A stretch of 64,000 nucleotides of DNA from Diadema setosum (taxonomy: Eukaryota; Echinodermata; Echinoidea; Diadematoida; Diadematidae), in assembly GCF_964275005.1 (NCBI RefSeq), contig NC_092701.1:6430715-6494714 (forward strand), in the 5' to 3' direction. Shown in pieces: positions 24,766 through 35,516 of the stretch (its first letter is position 1; each line of letters opens with the position of its first letter). The notes beneath the pieces were generated by a model. It ran no database searches, was not told the DNA's origin, and saw only the letters and a program-made list of their open reading frames with translations. The position numbers were made by a program, and so were the translations under genes.

Positions 24766-25616
24766 TGTCACACCCTGAATGGGGAACTCCACGCTATGTT
24801 CAAATTTACTCTGGTTGATAGAGTGAAAGCAACCATACAGGAAGGTCCACAAACATCCTACATATAAATAAGAAGGTGGTTGAAATTCCAATTTGCAAGT
24901 GTTTCTTTGATCTAAAATGATAGGAGTTGCAAGTAATAGTCGCTGTTGCTAAAGAAATGAAAACAGTAATGAAGTAACAGACATCACAAGTATAGATCAA
25001 TGACAGATTTGTGCAATAATTTATACATTGCGACTATATAAACTGGAATTCCTTAACTTTCAACTTTGATATTGACTCTGTCAAGTGGTCGATTTGAACA
25101 TGAAAGGGACTTAACATTGGATGGTAGTCCCATGCAAAGCATACATATGGATTACATGCAAAAGAATTCGCAATTTCTTGTTCAAGGATCACTGCAGGTG
25201 TGCTTGCCAACTTCCATCAAACTTGTTTGTAGACATGACACCGGGCATGGTGTAGTTATTTCTGTGAAAATGCCTCAGTTACATCATAATCCTGGCCTGT
25301 GTAGCTGCCAGGCATTTTGTAAGTACTATTGTAATTAAAGTACTAAGGCACTGGTAATGAAAAACACCATTGTACACAAACTTAATTTTATGCACTATTG
25401 GACAAAAGAATGATCGTCCAATCTCAATCAATTTACAAATATTCAGCTGTTTCTCTTTACATTCATATGCCTTTGCTATGAGTGTGCTGGGGCTGGTCCA
25501 TTGCTATTAAAGGACAACACTACAGAATGGGACATGACTACAATGAAAACCAAGGCAAAGACATTCTCTTGGAACAGACTGTAGTGTCAAACTGAATGAA
25601 GGGATACACAGCACGC

Positions 25617-25621
<5 letters not shown>

Positions 25622-25654
<33 letters not shown>

Positions 25655-25700
25655 ATAATAATAATAATAATAATAATAATTGTAATAATAATAATAATAA
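25622..25700. repeat. poly(A) followed by (AAT)n
   Basis: About 30 A then repeated AAT units, the form often left by a SINE or LINE tail. No body of such an element was recognised upstream. Confidence 0.9.
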
Positions 25701-26110
25701 TGAATTTTTTTAACAAATGTGCATGTTTACTGTATAACTTCATTTTGAATATAGCTTATGTTTCAGGTATTTGCTTCCAGTTTGGATGATGGAAGTCAAT
25801 TACCTGATGGTTTCCAATTTTTCAGGGTAGTCTCTTCTTTTTCAGCTCAATACTTTCCTAGTGGCGGATTTTCAGGTTATTTTTTTATATTTATATGTAA
25901 ATATATGAATGATACGAAAATGTATGAAAGTATACACATAAATCATAAATGGTGATATGACGTATCAGCTGTAGATTGTGAAACTTTCAGTCTGCATTCA
26001 GGGTTTCTTTCCCTGTTTTCCTCATTCACCAAGGTGTACAGAGTCAATCACCTGCAGACAAACTTGATTGACTAGTAAGAATTGAACTCGAATAACTTTG
26101 ATATTCAGTC

Positions 26111-26190
26111 TGTTGTGGCTCGATCAGTGTGTGAGAGTACAAGACCAAGGATTCTAAATCACAAGGTCATTAGTTCAAGCCCTCTGGCAG
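26111..26190 (+). repeat. degenerate tRNA-derived SINE head
   Basis: TGTTGTGGCTCGATCAGTGT resembles a pol III A box, and GGTCATTAGTTCAAGCCC a B box, at tRNA-like spacing (about 40 bp). It does not fold as an intact tRNA by eye, so I call it a SINE remnant and not a gene. Confidence 0.5.
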
Positions 26191-26695
26191 CATTGGTGTT
26201 CATGAATAAGGAACTCTAGCTGCCCCCATTACCTATACGATGTAGTCTTTTGTGACATGCAGACATCTGTCCCATAGTAGCTTGTCCGTGGTCGCTTTAG
26301 TGCTTCCTTTGTGGCAATGTAAAATTAATCCAATTACACATACAGTCATCGGTAGTGCTGCTTTAGTGAGTTTTGATGTGAACAATATCTTATACTTGCC
26401 TATGACATTATGAGATTGTACACCCGTTCTATTTTTTTATTCACATATCACATATGTACTATTCTTTATTTTTGTTGCCCCATATTTTGCTTAACATTAG
26501 GTGATGGCACTTACATATTTTGGCCGATTTGTACATGAAAAGATTTGTGTTTGTAAGAAATATGGTACTGCATGGCATATTATTTACTACATCTCTCTTA
26601 TGCTCAAGTACAAATAATGTAGAATGGTTCTTATGTTGCCCAAGAGAATTTCACTGCCGGAGCAAGATTTGATATGACTTATGTTATACGTGCAC

Positions 26696-26840
26696 CAGGG
26701 GCGGATCCAGGAATTCCGTAAAGGGGAGGTGCCTTTACAAAATAAAAGGGGGGCGCATGTACCCCCATTTTTTCTTTTGTTTTAACAAAAAATAAAGAGG
26801 GGGCACGCACACAGTGCACCCCCCTCTGGATCTGCCACTG
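26696..26840. mobile_element. short hAT-like MITE (GGCGGATCCAG type)
   Basis: 145 bp starting CAGGGGCGGATCCAGGAA and ending TCTGGATCTGCCACTG, so the ends form an inverted CAGNGGCNGATCCAG repeat. The interior is a GC-rich near-palindrome. The 8-bp flanks do not match clearly. Confidence 0.7.
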
Positions 26841-27555
26841 TGTACAATGTACATTTTCTTTTGCATATTATGTGTCGGCTATGCTCGTTGTGACATACAC
26901 GTAGTTCATCTGTCATTAACGTGTAAAACAACTCGGTGCTATATTCTTGCACTCCCTCGACTCTTGTATCATTCAAACGCAATAATGTGTAACATTATTT
27001 CTGAAGGGTTCTCTGACCCTAAACATTAGCATTTTTGTTTATACAGTACATCAATTTATTTCTTTATTCATTAATGCTGTCAGGCACCTTTTTAAACCAT
27101 TCTGTACGTTTCATGTCCTTAATACACTTCGTCACTTTGCCCAAAGTACACAAACCCTTTACACTAAGCACAAACTGCACAGGGTACATTATTTCATTGT
27201 TGCTCTAACATACTGCCAAATAAGCACAATACACTGTTTTGGTAATGAATTCAAAATTTACAAACGTTGTCCTAAACAACCAGAAGCTTGCCAAAGGCTT
27301 GCATTCCGTAGCAACAACTAAGTGTATTCCTGCAGTAGAAACTTGTATTTGAATGAGCAGGTGAATGAAATGGTTTGTTATTCGCCTGTATGAAAAGGAA
27401 AAGCCATGAATTGTACTGTGATACATTACAGAAACGCTCTATATTCAGTATTTAGTACACATCCGGGCTGGAGGGAGTGCATTGACCTATAGGAGATTTG
27501 GCTTCTGCACAAGTAGGATTATGTGTTTGTTGTTGCCATACAAGCTTGTATTCTA
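26841..27555. other. intergenic, no gene recognised
   Basis: AT-rich. Contains a second copy of the dispersed repeat also seen at 5.4 kb. Confidence 0.45.
27281..27430. repeat. dispersed repeat fragment, copy 2
   Basis: Shares AGAAGCTTGCCAAAGGCTTGC, TAGCAAC, GTATGAAAAGGAAA and ATGAATTGTA blocks with 5,386-5,550 in the same orientation. Confidence 0.5.
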
Positions 27556-27563
27556 CATTTGGG

Positions 27564-30500
27564 CACTGGCGTAGCCAGGGGGGGGCGATGGGGGCGGTCG
27601 CCCCCCCTAAGATTTGGACCGAGGAGTTGGGAGGCGGAAAAAAAAAATGCGTGTATACTGTATGCATGCACATGAAGCGGGTCTCCTTTGCAACCTTTCA
27701 TCAAATAAGATATATTTTTTTGAATATTTCACTCAAAGTGTGCACCAGATCGTTGAATTTCAATTCAAAATATGCAAAATCTCTCGTGCTTGGGAGGGGG
27801 ATACCCCCTCCCAAACCCTCCCCCTCTTTGCCGCTTTCCCTAGCTAAGTACACTTTTTAGATTAAAAAAAATTCTGAATAATTCTGAGTGCACAAGACTT
27901 TTCACTAATATTCCGAAAACTGAAGGTTCCCTCATGTATAAGGGGAATTTACCCTTTTAATCGACCCTTTCCTCCCTCAGCCCCCCCCCCCCCCATCATT
28001 TTTTTTTTTTGATTACCCAAATGTTGATTCCATCAAATATGCTTATTATGCGTATACGAGATATCTCAATTTCAGCCTTAAAAAGATACAAGCTCCATCG
28101 GAAGGGAAGAGTGGAGATAACACTCGCCAACGCCTTCTTCCTGTCCCCCCCCCTCCCCCCCCCCCCCCCCCCCCCGCCATGCAAAGAAGTAGACTGTGGC
28201 TATACCAAGATCGCTTTATTTCAATTCTAAAAACGCAAAAGCTCCGCGAGCGGGAGGGGGAATCCCCCTTCCCCTAAGTTCTACCTCACTAGACTTTATA
28301 CATACGCACAGATGGTGCACATTCGGAATAAGAGCTAAATTCCGTGATTTTAACACTTCGATGAAAAAGTGTTGCACCAAAAATTTGCGCCAGATCGCTG
28401 AATTTCAGGTCTGAAAACGCAAAATCACCTTCGTGTGGGAGGGGATATGCCCCTATCTACACCCTCGTGTGCATGCTTTTTCTGTTTGATTGCTGAACAG
28501 ACAGCGTTCATGATATTCAGTGTAAGAATTAATACAAGAAGACTAGTGTGTTTGAATTATACTGTTTTATAGGCAAATTGTTCAATAATAATCTACAATA
28601 AAATATACGGCAACCTTAAACAAGTGGGACTGTTTCAACTCGTTAAAACACGCAAAAACATGCATCAAATTGCACCATTTGCAACATCAAAATGCAAAAA
28701 GTTCTCACCGTAGGAGGGGGGACACCCCCTCCCACACCCTCCCCTACCCCCTCGCTCGCTCCGCTCGCTCGGGTTCAGTCGAGTTCGTGATATACAGTGA
28801 AAAGAATTAATACAAGAAGTGTATCTAAATTATACCATTTTATAGGCAAATTGTTCAATAATAATCTACACTAAAATATACTGCTACCTTAAACAAGTGG
28901 GACTGTTTCACGTCGATAAAACGCGCAAAAACATGCATCAAATTGCACCATTTGCAAAATCAAAATGCAAAAAGTTCTTACCGTGGGAGGGGGGACACCC
29001 CCCTCCCACACCCTCCCCTCCCCCCTCGTTGGCTCCGCTCGCTCGGGTTCAGTCGCGTTCATGATATTCAGTGAAAAGAATTAATACAAGAAGTGTATTG
29101 GAATTATACCATTTTATAGGCAAATTGTTCAATAATAATCTACACTAAAATATACTGCAATCTAAAACAAGTGGGACTGTTTCACGTCGTTAAAACACGC
29201 AAAAACATGCATCAAATTGCACCATTTGCAAAACCAAAATGTAAAAACTTCTCACCGTGGGAGGGGGGAAACCCCCCTCCCACACCCTCCCCTACCCCCT
29301 CGCTCGCTCCGCTCGCTCGGGTTCAGTCGCGTTCATGATATTCAGTGAAAAGAATTAATACAAGAAGTGTATTTGAATTATACCATTTTATATGCAAATT
29401 GTTCAATAATAATCTACACTAAGATATACTGCAATCTTAAACAAGTGGGACTATTTCACGTCGTTAAAACACGCAAATACATGCATCAAATTGCACCATT
29501 TGCAAAATCAAAATGTAAAAAGTTCTCACCGTGGGAGGGGGGTTCCCCTCTCACCCTCCCCTACCCCCTCGCTCGCTCCGCTCGCTCCGCTCGCTCGGGT
29601 TCAGTCGCGTTCATGATATTCAGTGAAAAGAATTAATACAAGAAGTGTATTTGAATTATACCATTTTATAGGCAAATTGTTCAATAATAATCTACACTAA
29701 AATATACTGCTACCTTAAACAAGAGGGACTGTTTCACGTCAATAAAACGCGCAAAAAGATGCATCAAATTGCACCATTTGCAACATCAAAATGCAAAAAG
29801 TTCTTATCGTGGGAGGGGGACACCCCCCTCCCACACCCTCCCCTCCCCCTCGCTCGCTCCGCTCGCTCGGGTTCAGTCGCGTTCATGATATAAAATATAC
29901 TGCAATCTTAAACAAGTGGGACTGTTTCACGTCGTTAAAACATGCATCAAATTGCACCATTTGCAAAATCAAAATGTAAAAAGTTCTCACCGTGGGAGGG
30001 AGGAAACCCCCCTCCCACACCCTCCCCTACCCCCTCGCTCCCTCCGCTCGCTCGGGTTCAGTCGCGTTCATGATATTCAGTGAAAAGAATTAATACAAGT
30101 AGTGTATTGGAATTATACCATTTTATAGGCAAATTGTTCAATGATAATCTACTCTAAAATATACTGCAATCTTAAACAAGTGGGACTGTTTCACGTCGTT
30201 AAACACGCAAATACATGCATCAAATTGCACCATTTGCAAAATCAAATGTAAAAAGTTCTCACCGTGGGAGGGGGGAACCCCCTCCCACACCCTCCCCTAC
30301 CCCCTCGCTCCCTCCGCTCGCTCGGGTTCAGTCGCGTTCATGATATTCAGTGAAAAGAATATTTGAATTATACCATTTTATAGGCAAATTGTTCAATAAT
30401 AATCTACACTAAAATATAGTGCTATCTTAAACAAGTGGGACCGTTTCACGTCGATAAAACGCGCAAAAACATGCATCAATTGCACCATTTGCAACATCAA

Positions 30501-30918
30501 AATGCAAAAACTTCTTATCGTGGGAGGGGGGACACCCCCCTCCCACACCCTCCCCTCCCCCCTCGCTCGCTCCGCTCGCTCGGGTTCAGTCGCGTTCATG
30601 ATATTCAGTGAAAAGAATTAATACAAGAAGTGTATCTAAATTATACCCTTTTATAGGCAAATTGTTCAATAATAATCTACATCAAAATAAACTGCTACCA
30701 TAAACAAGTGGGACTGTTTCACGTCGATAAAACGTGCAAAAACATGCATCAAATTGCACCATTTACAACATCCAAATGCAAAAAAGTTCTTACCCGTGGG
30801 AGGGGGAAACCCCCTCCCACACCCTCCCCCCTCGCTCGCTCCGCTCGCTCGGCTCGGTCGCTTCGCTCCCTCGCAGACTAACCGCCCCCCCTAAGATGAA
30901 ATCCTGGCTACGCCGTTG
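27564..30918. mobile_element. 3.36-kb non-autonomous hAT-type transposon
   Basis: The left end CACTGGCGTAGCCAGG matches the reverse complement of the right end, CAACGGCGTAGCCAGG. Both ends are flanked by a perfect 8-bp duplication CATTTGGG (27556-27563 and 30919-30926). Ends and duplication length are characteristic of hAT elements. No transposase frame is seen. The body consists mostly of repeated units: three diverged ones on the left (around 27,730-28,470) and about nine similar ones in tandem on the right. The exact target duplication suggests the whole array moved, or grew, inside one insertion. Confidence 0.92.
28505..30870. repeat. tandem array, ~9 units of ~265 bp, inside the hAT element
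   Basis: Each unit has an AT-rich part (TTGTTCAATAATAATCTACA ... ATGCATCAAATTGCACCATT) and a GC-rich part with a hairpin (GTGGGAGGGGG / CCCCCTCCCAC), then CGCTCGCTCCGCTCGCTCGG. Unit ends fall near 28.76, 29.03, 29.31, 29.58, 29.86, 30.05, 30.32, 30.57 and 30.84 kb. The sixth unit lacks about 80 bp. Units look over 90% identical by eye. Confidence 0.93.
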
Positions 30919-30926
30919 CATTTGGG

Positions 30927-32025
30927 TTTGGTCTTTCTTTGATAAGGTCTGTTACTTCTTCACATTGCAATCGTGGCATCTGCCAAGAGGTAAGATGAGT
31001 AATTTGTGAATCATAGAGCAACTAATGTATGGGCCATTAAATTATGTTGTCACCATTATACGGCTATCTGGTTGTAACTACATTTTTCAATGTACTTATA
31101 GCTGTTTTAATTTTTTGTGTGAGAGTATACTCTCGGGAGGTCATGCACTGCACAGGAAAATGAAGTAGATCTGATATGACATATACAATGTAGCTAAAAC
31201 AAGCAGATTGCAGTGTAAAGTTGGCACGTTTTAGAATGTACAAATGTACTGGCAAACGACTATCAAGCTTGAGACATTAATTGCCATGGCTCCTTTTGAA
31301 GTGAAACATTAAAGCTTCTGTGGGACCATCTAAGTTGATTTGTCTTGAATGGGTTACAGCTCACAATGTTGCAGTCCATGCTCTGATACGAATAGAAATA
31401 TATTGGTATCTATATGATTACTGGTTAAATGTAGGTAAGATTATTTATGTCTGTGATGTATATATGAAGAGTTTGTTTGCAAAAACCAATAAGTCCATTT
31501 TTGAAGATTTTGAAGTACGGTCTCTGTCATGAAGTACAAAATAATACCTTTTAAATGATATATCGCCGGGTCACTACATATAAAGGTACATTTCTAAAGT
31601 TATAGTGAAAAGAAGCAAAAATTTTCTTATTATTCTCTTTATTTTTCTTGACCTTTAATTGCAAATATCTCTATTTGGCGAATATGGACTTATCGGTTTT
31701 GGCAAACAAACTCTTCATATGTAATGGAAATACAAACTACATGTACTTCAAACAAGCCTAACTGTTGCTGCCAGCTGTTGATACAAGTACAGTGTACATT
31801 GTGATGATAAAACAATTACAGGGTATATCAACACTGGGCGTTCATGTCTTGCTGCATTTTTGGATGTCATTAGAATTTTTCAGAAATATTTCATTTATCA
31901 TTCACAGCTAAATAAAGAAAAAATGTGGGCAACTAGTTTGATAAAAGCTTTGATCATGTTATTGCGCACCAGTAACAAAAGAGTTTGTGCAAAATATGTG
32001 GCATTCGCATGTCAAGCATTTTGCA
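30927..32025. other. intergenic, no gene recognised
   Basis: AT-rich sequence without recognisable exon or repeat boundaries. Confidence 0.45.
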
Positions 32026-32215
32026 TACAGTGGACTCCCGTTACAATGAAGTTCTAGGGACCGGCTGTTCTCTTCGGTTTCATCAAAATTTTGTTATAAC
32101 CAAACAAATAAACAGTAAAGATACATCGAGTGGATGATGTTGCTGCCTGAATTTTTACTTCATTGTAACTGGAATTTTGTTCTAACCATGTTCCTTATAA
32201 TGGGACTGCACTGTA
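32026..32215. mobile_element. Tc1/mariner-like MITE
   Basis: Starts TACAGTGGACTCCCGTTACA and ends AATGGGACTGCACTGTA, an imperfect inverted repeat with TA at both edges. Internally it has TTTTGTTATAACC and ATTTTGTTCTAACC blocks shared with the copies at 22.7 and 48.9 kb. Confidence 0.8.
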
Positions 32216-32972
32216 CTAAGCAAGAGATGGTTATCTGTAGACATGCATCTAGAGATAAGAAGTTGCCCTAATGTCTCACTTTCTCCCTCTGGAATTTGAA
32301 TTTAAGATGTTATTTAAATATTAGTATGTACTGTGTATCAAATATCAAAATTTTCAAGTGGGCTCTAGATGTCTGATTTGTTTGCGAGTATAGGCCCTGA
32401 TGATAATGATATGGACTGGCTACTTTCAGGGGATATATTAGTTGACCTTACTAGAATCTTATTGTGCTCAATCTTTCACTTGGGCAATGCAAGTCTAGTT
32501 CAGGCAATGAATGTTGTATCCCCCTCAAGTGCAGTCCATATCATATCATAGTTCTGTGCACACCATAAGTTGACGTTCTGTACCCCATAAGAATTATGGG
32601 AGTAAAGCCACCCATTGTGATTTTCTTGTTCCTCACACAACACAAGGTTTTCCCATGTAAGAATGCATGTGAACACACACATACAGCACACACAGAATGG
32701 AAAATTCTGTCTTCTGCTAGGTAGGGACACTATGAATTCACCTGCACCATTTACATTATATATTTTCCAGAACATGACTCTTCAGTAGGTACCTACAACA
32801 TACAGAAATTGTTAGTTTCAAGGCAGAAAGGCATTCACAAGGTACATGTACCATACATGTATCATGGATATGGATCCCATTTCCCTCCTAACACGTACTA
32901 GCAAAGCAAGCACGCCTGCATGCAGTCAGGTCAACACAGAACACTTCCATCTACATCACAACGTACATTCTT
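32216..32972. other. intergenic, no gene recognised
   Basis: No supported feature seen. Confidence 0.4.
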
Positions 32973-32976
32973 TTAA

Positions 32977-33577
32977 AGGGGAAATCCAGTCCAAATATAA
33001 GTCAGCCCGATAAGAAAGAGTACATGTAAAATATTACGTGTTCAACGGTATAAATTTGATTGAAATCGGATGGAAAATAAAGAAGTTATGACATTTCAAA
33101 ATTTTGCTATTTTTGGGGGTAACAGGTCTTGAACGTCAATATGAATATGCAAATGGCAAAGTGAGCATGTCATTCCCTCACAACTTACCATATAGTTTGT
33201 ACATAAAATTTTGAAATTTCCAGTTTGAATTCAAACACAATTATACTGAGGCTCAAATCCTCCCTCATATATCTTACTGATCACTATTCTGAAGTTAACC
33301 AGGAATAACGTCATGTTTCAGACTTCAATGACAGAAACATTGAATTTTTGTCATTTTTTGTATATGATCAATGGAAAATTGTAAGGGTATGACATGGTTA
33401 GCTCACCCATTTACATATTTATACCACTGTACAGGAACTGTTTTGGAGAAATTATCAAAACTTTAACATTTTATAACTTCCTTATTTTTCTTCCGATTTC
33501 AGTCAAATTTTTACCATTAAACTCGAAAAATTTTACTTTTTTATCAGACTAACTTATTTTTGGACTGAATTTCCCCT
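32977..33577. mobile_element. 601-bp foldback MITE with TTAA target
   Basis: Ends AGGGGAAATCCAGTCCAAAT and (reverse complement of right) AGGGGAAATTCAGTCCAAAA, with TTAA directly outside both. The arms extend about 135 bp and include TTGATTGAAATCGGATGGAA / TTGACTGAAATCGGAAGAAA. No open frame. The superfamily could be piggyBac or Kolobok, both of which use TTAA. Confidence 0.88.
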
Positions 33578-33581
33578 TTAA

Positions 33582-34208
33582 ACCTGCAGACATATGGCCC
33601 AAATTCAAGTAGGTGGTTCAAATTTAAACCGTGGCTTAATTTAGACCATGGACTGAAATAAGCATGAACAGCCATATATTCAACACGCGCATATCAGCGC
33701 GTGTTTCTTACTGGACGTTTGTTGGCCTCCACAATCTGTCAATCGTATTATGCAGAAGAAACTTTTTATTTGCATAAACAATGGTCTAAATTTATAACAT
33801 CTTTTTTTCAGTTCAGGCCATTGTCTTGAATGTTGTGAGACTTGTGCATCTTTTATGAAAAAGGAAGACTTAAATCAGTTCTGTCATAAATGCCTACTAC
33901 ATTTATTACACACCATGTCAAAATACATAGTAGTTCTTCAGCTCCAAAATGAGTTTCACAAGATGCAAGCAACAGATAAGGCAAAGGGGGCTACATTTTT
34001 AATGAATTCATGTTAACCAGTATTTCTGTCATTAATCATCAACACACTTAAATGATTACTAGGCGGGAGTTCAAGTTTGGTGCAGCTGCTATGTGTTATT
34101 ACTTTCTCACAAACAACTGCCTTAAATCAAGCTCCAATGCCGATGGTCAGACGACTCAGATTAATGCAATCGATACCAATCACAATCACCGATCCCCAAC
34201 ACCTAGTG
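33582..34208. other. intergenic, no gene recognised
   Basis: No supported feature seen. Confidence 0.4.
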
Positions 34209-34212
34209 TTAA

Positions 34213-34935
34213 CCCTAAAAAGACATTTTTCGCGATAAATCTGGAACGTAAAAATCTTGCGCCGCGACGTTTTATGACTTTTTCTTTTAAGTCTTGCGCA
34301 ACTTTTGAGACCACATTCGTGACGCCGGGTACGTGGTTCTGAAGTTACGCAATATTTTGTAAGTGCATGTCAGACCCAAAATTGCTCAAAAACGTGATTT
34401 CATGTACAAATCCAATGCAAATTCTGTTTCTGACCAAAATTCATAAATGTATCATTATTTTACTTTTACTGATCCCAAATCAATTAATTTCATGTTGTTT
34501 ATGATCGAAATAGTGACGCCGGTGATTTCCATCGAAAAAACAATAAAATACAAAAAGTCGAAAACAACAAAATACATAAGAAATTTTAAAAACAATAAAA
34601 TACATAAGACAAAAATTTTGATACCGCTGTTTTTTTGATGTACAGAATCCTACACAGAGTACCTAAACCAAAAATTAGCAGTTTTGGACCTTTAATTACA
34701 GATTTACAGCCATTTTTTTTTAATTCATGCATAAATTAGCATAATTAATTCATTAAAAATAAATTTGAATATTTGTGCAATAATTACCTATTCAGTTTTG
34801 TAGATGACCTTGTGGGTGACGCGCGTGCCAATTTTCCTTGCGATCACGCGGTCAACGGCCAAGATCTTGGGGGGGGGCCCAATGAGCCCCCCCCAATCCT
34901 GCGAGGCATCAAAATAGTGCCCAGTCTTTTTAGGG
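34213..34935. mobile_element. piggyBac-like MITE, TTAA target, copy 1
   Basis: TTAA precedes CCCTAAAAAGAC at the left, and GTCTTTTTAGGG precedes TTAA at the right, giving a perfect 12-bp terminal inverted repeat. CCCT next to TTAA is typical of piggyBac. The interior, with AACAATAAAATACATAAG and a GGGGGGGCCC...GAGCCCCCCC hairpin near the right end, is related to the element at 49,964-50,731 read on the opposite strand. Confidence 0.88.
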
Positions 34936-34951
34936 TTAAAGGCACATAGAC

Positions 34952-35452
34952 TCAGTGGGTGCGAGGGCGCTGTTGGATGCTACTGCCGATCATCGTTAGC
35001 ATTGATACGAAGACTGCCGAAGGTGAACTGTCGTCAAGAGTAAAGCACGAAGGTGTTGCTAGGTAACATTGCCTTCGCTGTCTTCTCTGCGCATCACGCA
35101 GTCTGTAGTGATGCCAGGAAGTGCCAGGAAGTGTGCTTCTTAGGACAACATCACAAAAGAAGTTTGCTAAAGCTGTCATCCCCCTCAGCCGAATCATGAG
35201 CCAAACTGTGATCGGACTACTGACTACAGTGGATCGGACTTCTTCGGACTCATGGAAATGGGTCAAAGCGTAAGCGCTAAAGAAGAATCGATAGCATAGG
35301 TCTCTGTAGGAAACTTGCACAGTGCGCCCACGTACACATTCGACTAAACCACCAGGTCCATGTGCCTTCAAATACTTAGTGTTATCTTCACACCACCACA
35401 AAGTCCACAGGATCATGCCGGAATTGTGCAATGAAAAAAAGAGATGGTACAT
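34952..35452 (-). CDS. unidentified 166-codon open frame
   Basis: Begins on the - strand at 35,452 (MYHLFFSLHNSGM) and ends beside the piggyBac-like MITE. Its base composition is closer to 50% GC than the AT-rich surroundings. I recognise no domain and see no splice context. It could be an old gene or repeat fragment, a single-exon gene, or chance. Confidence 0.15.
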   Translation of the reverse strand: MYHLFFSLHNSGMILWTLWWCEDNTKYLKAHGPGGLVECVRGRTVQVSYRDLCYRFFFSAYALTHFHESEEVRSTVVSSPITVWLMIRLRGMTALANFFCDVVLRSTLPGTSWHHYRLRDAQRRQRRQCYLATPSCFTLDDSSPSAVFVSMLTMIGSSIQQRPRTH

Positions 35453-35492
35453 GGTTCGAATTAAATATTAAATAATGGCTTTGGCACCCATC

Positions 35493-35516
35493 GGGGGGGG
35501 GGGGGGGGGGGGGGGG
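35493..35516. repeat. poly(G) tract, 24 nt
   Basis: 24 uninterrupted G. Homopolymer length may be affected by assembly error. Confidence 0.9.

Larger units (their letters stand above)
24766..26695. other. HEBP 3' flank, no further gene recognised
   Basis: Presumably includes the HEBP 3' UTR, but I could not fix a poly(A) site. Contains an A/AAT tract and a tRNA-like SINE remnant. No exon seen. Confidence 0.4.

Noticed and set aside
24370-24891. 173-codon - strand frame
   Set aside because: Shadow of HEBP exon 4, whose + strand reading matches the SOUL family.
28505-30870. CRISPR-like array
   Set aside because: Units are continuous ~265-bp tandem repeats without unique spacers, inside a hAT element in a eukaryotic genome.
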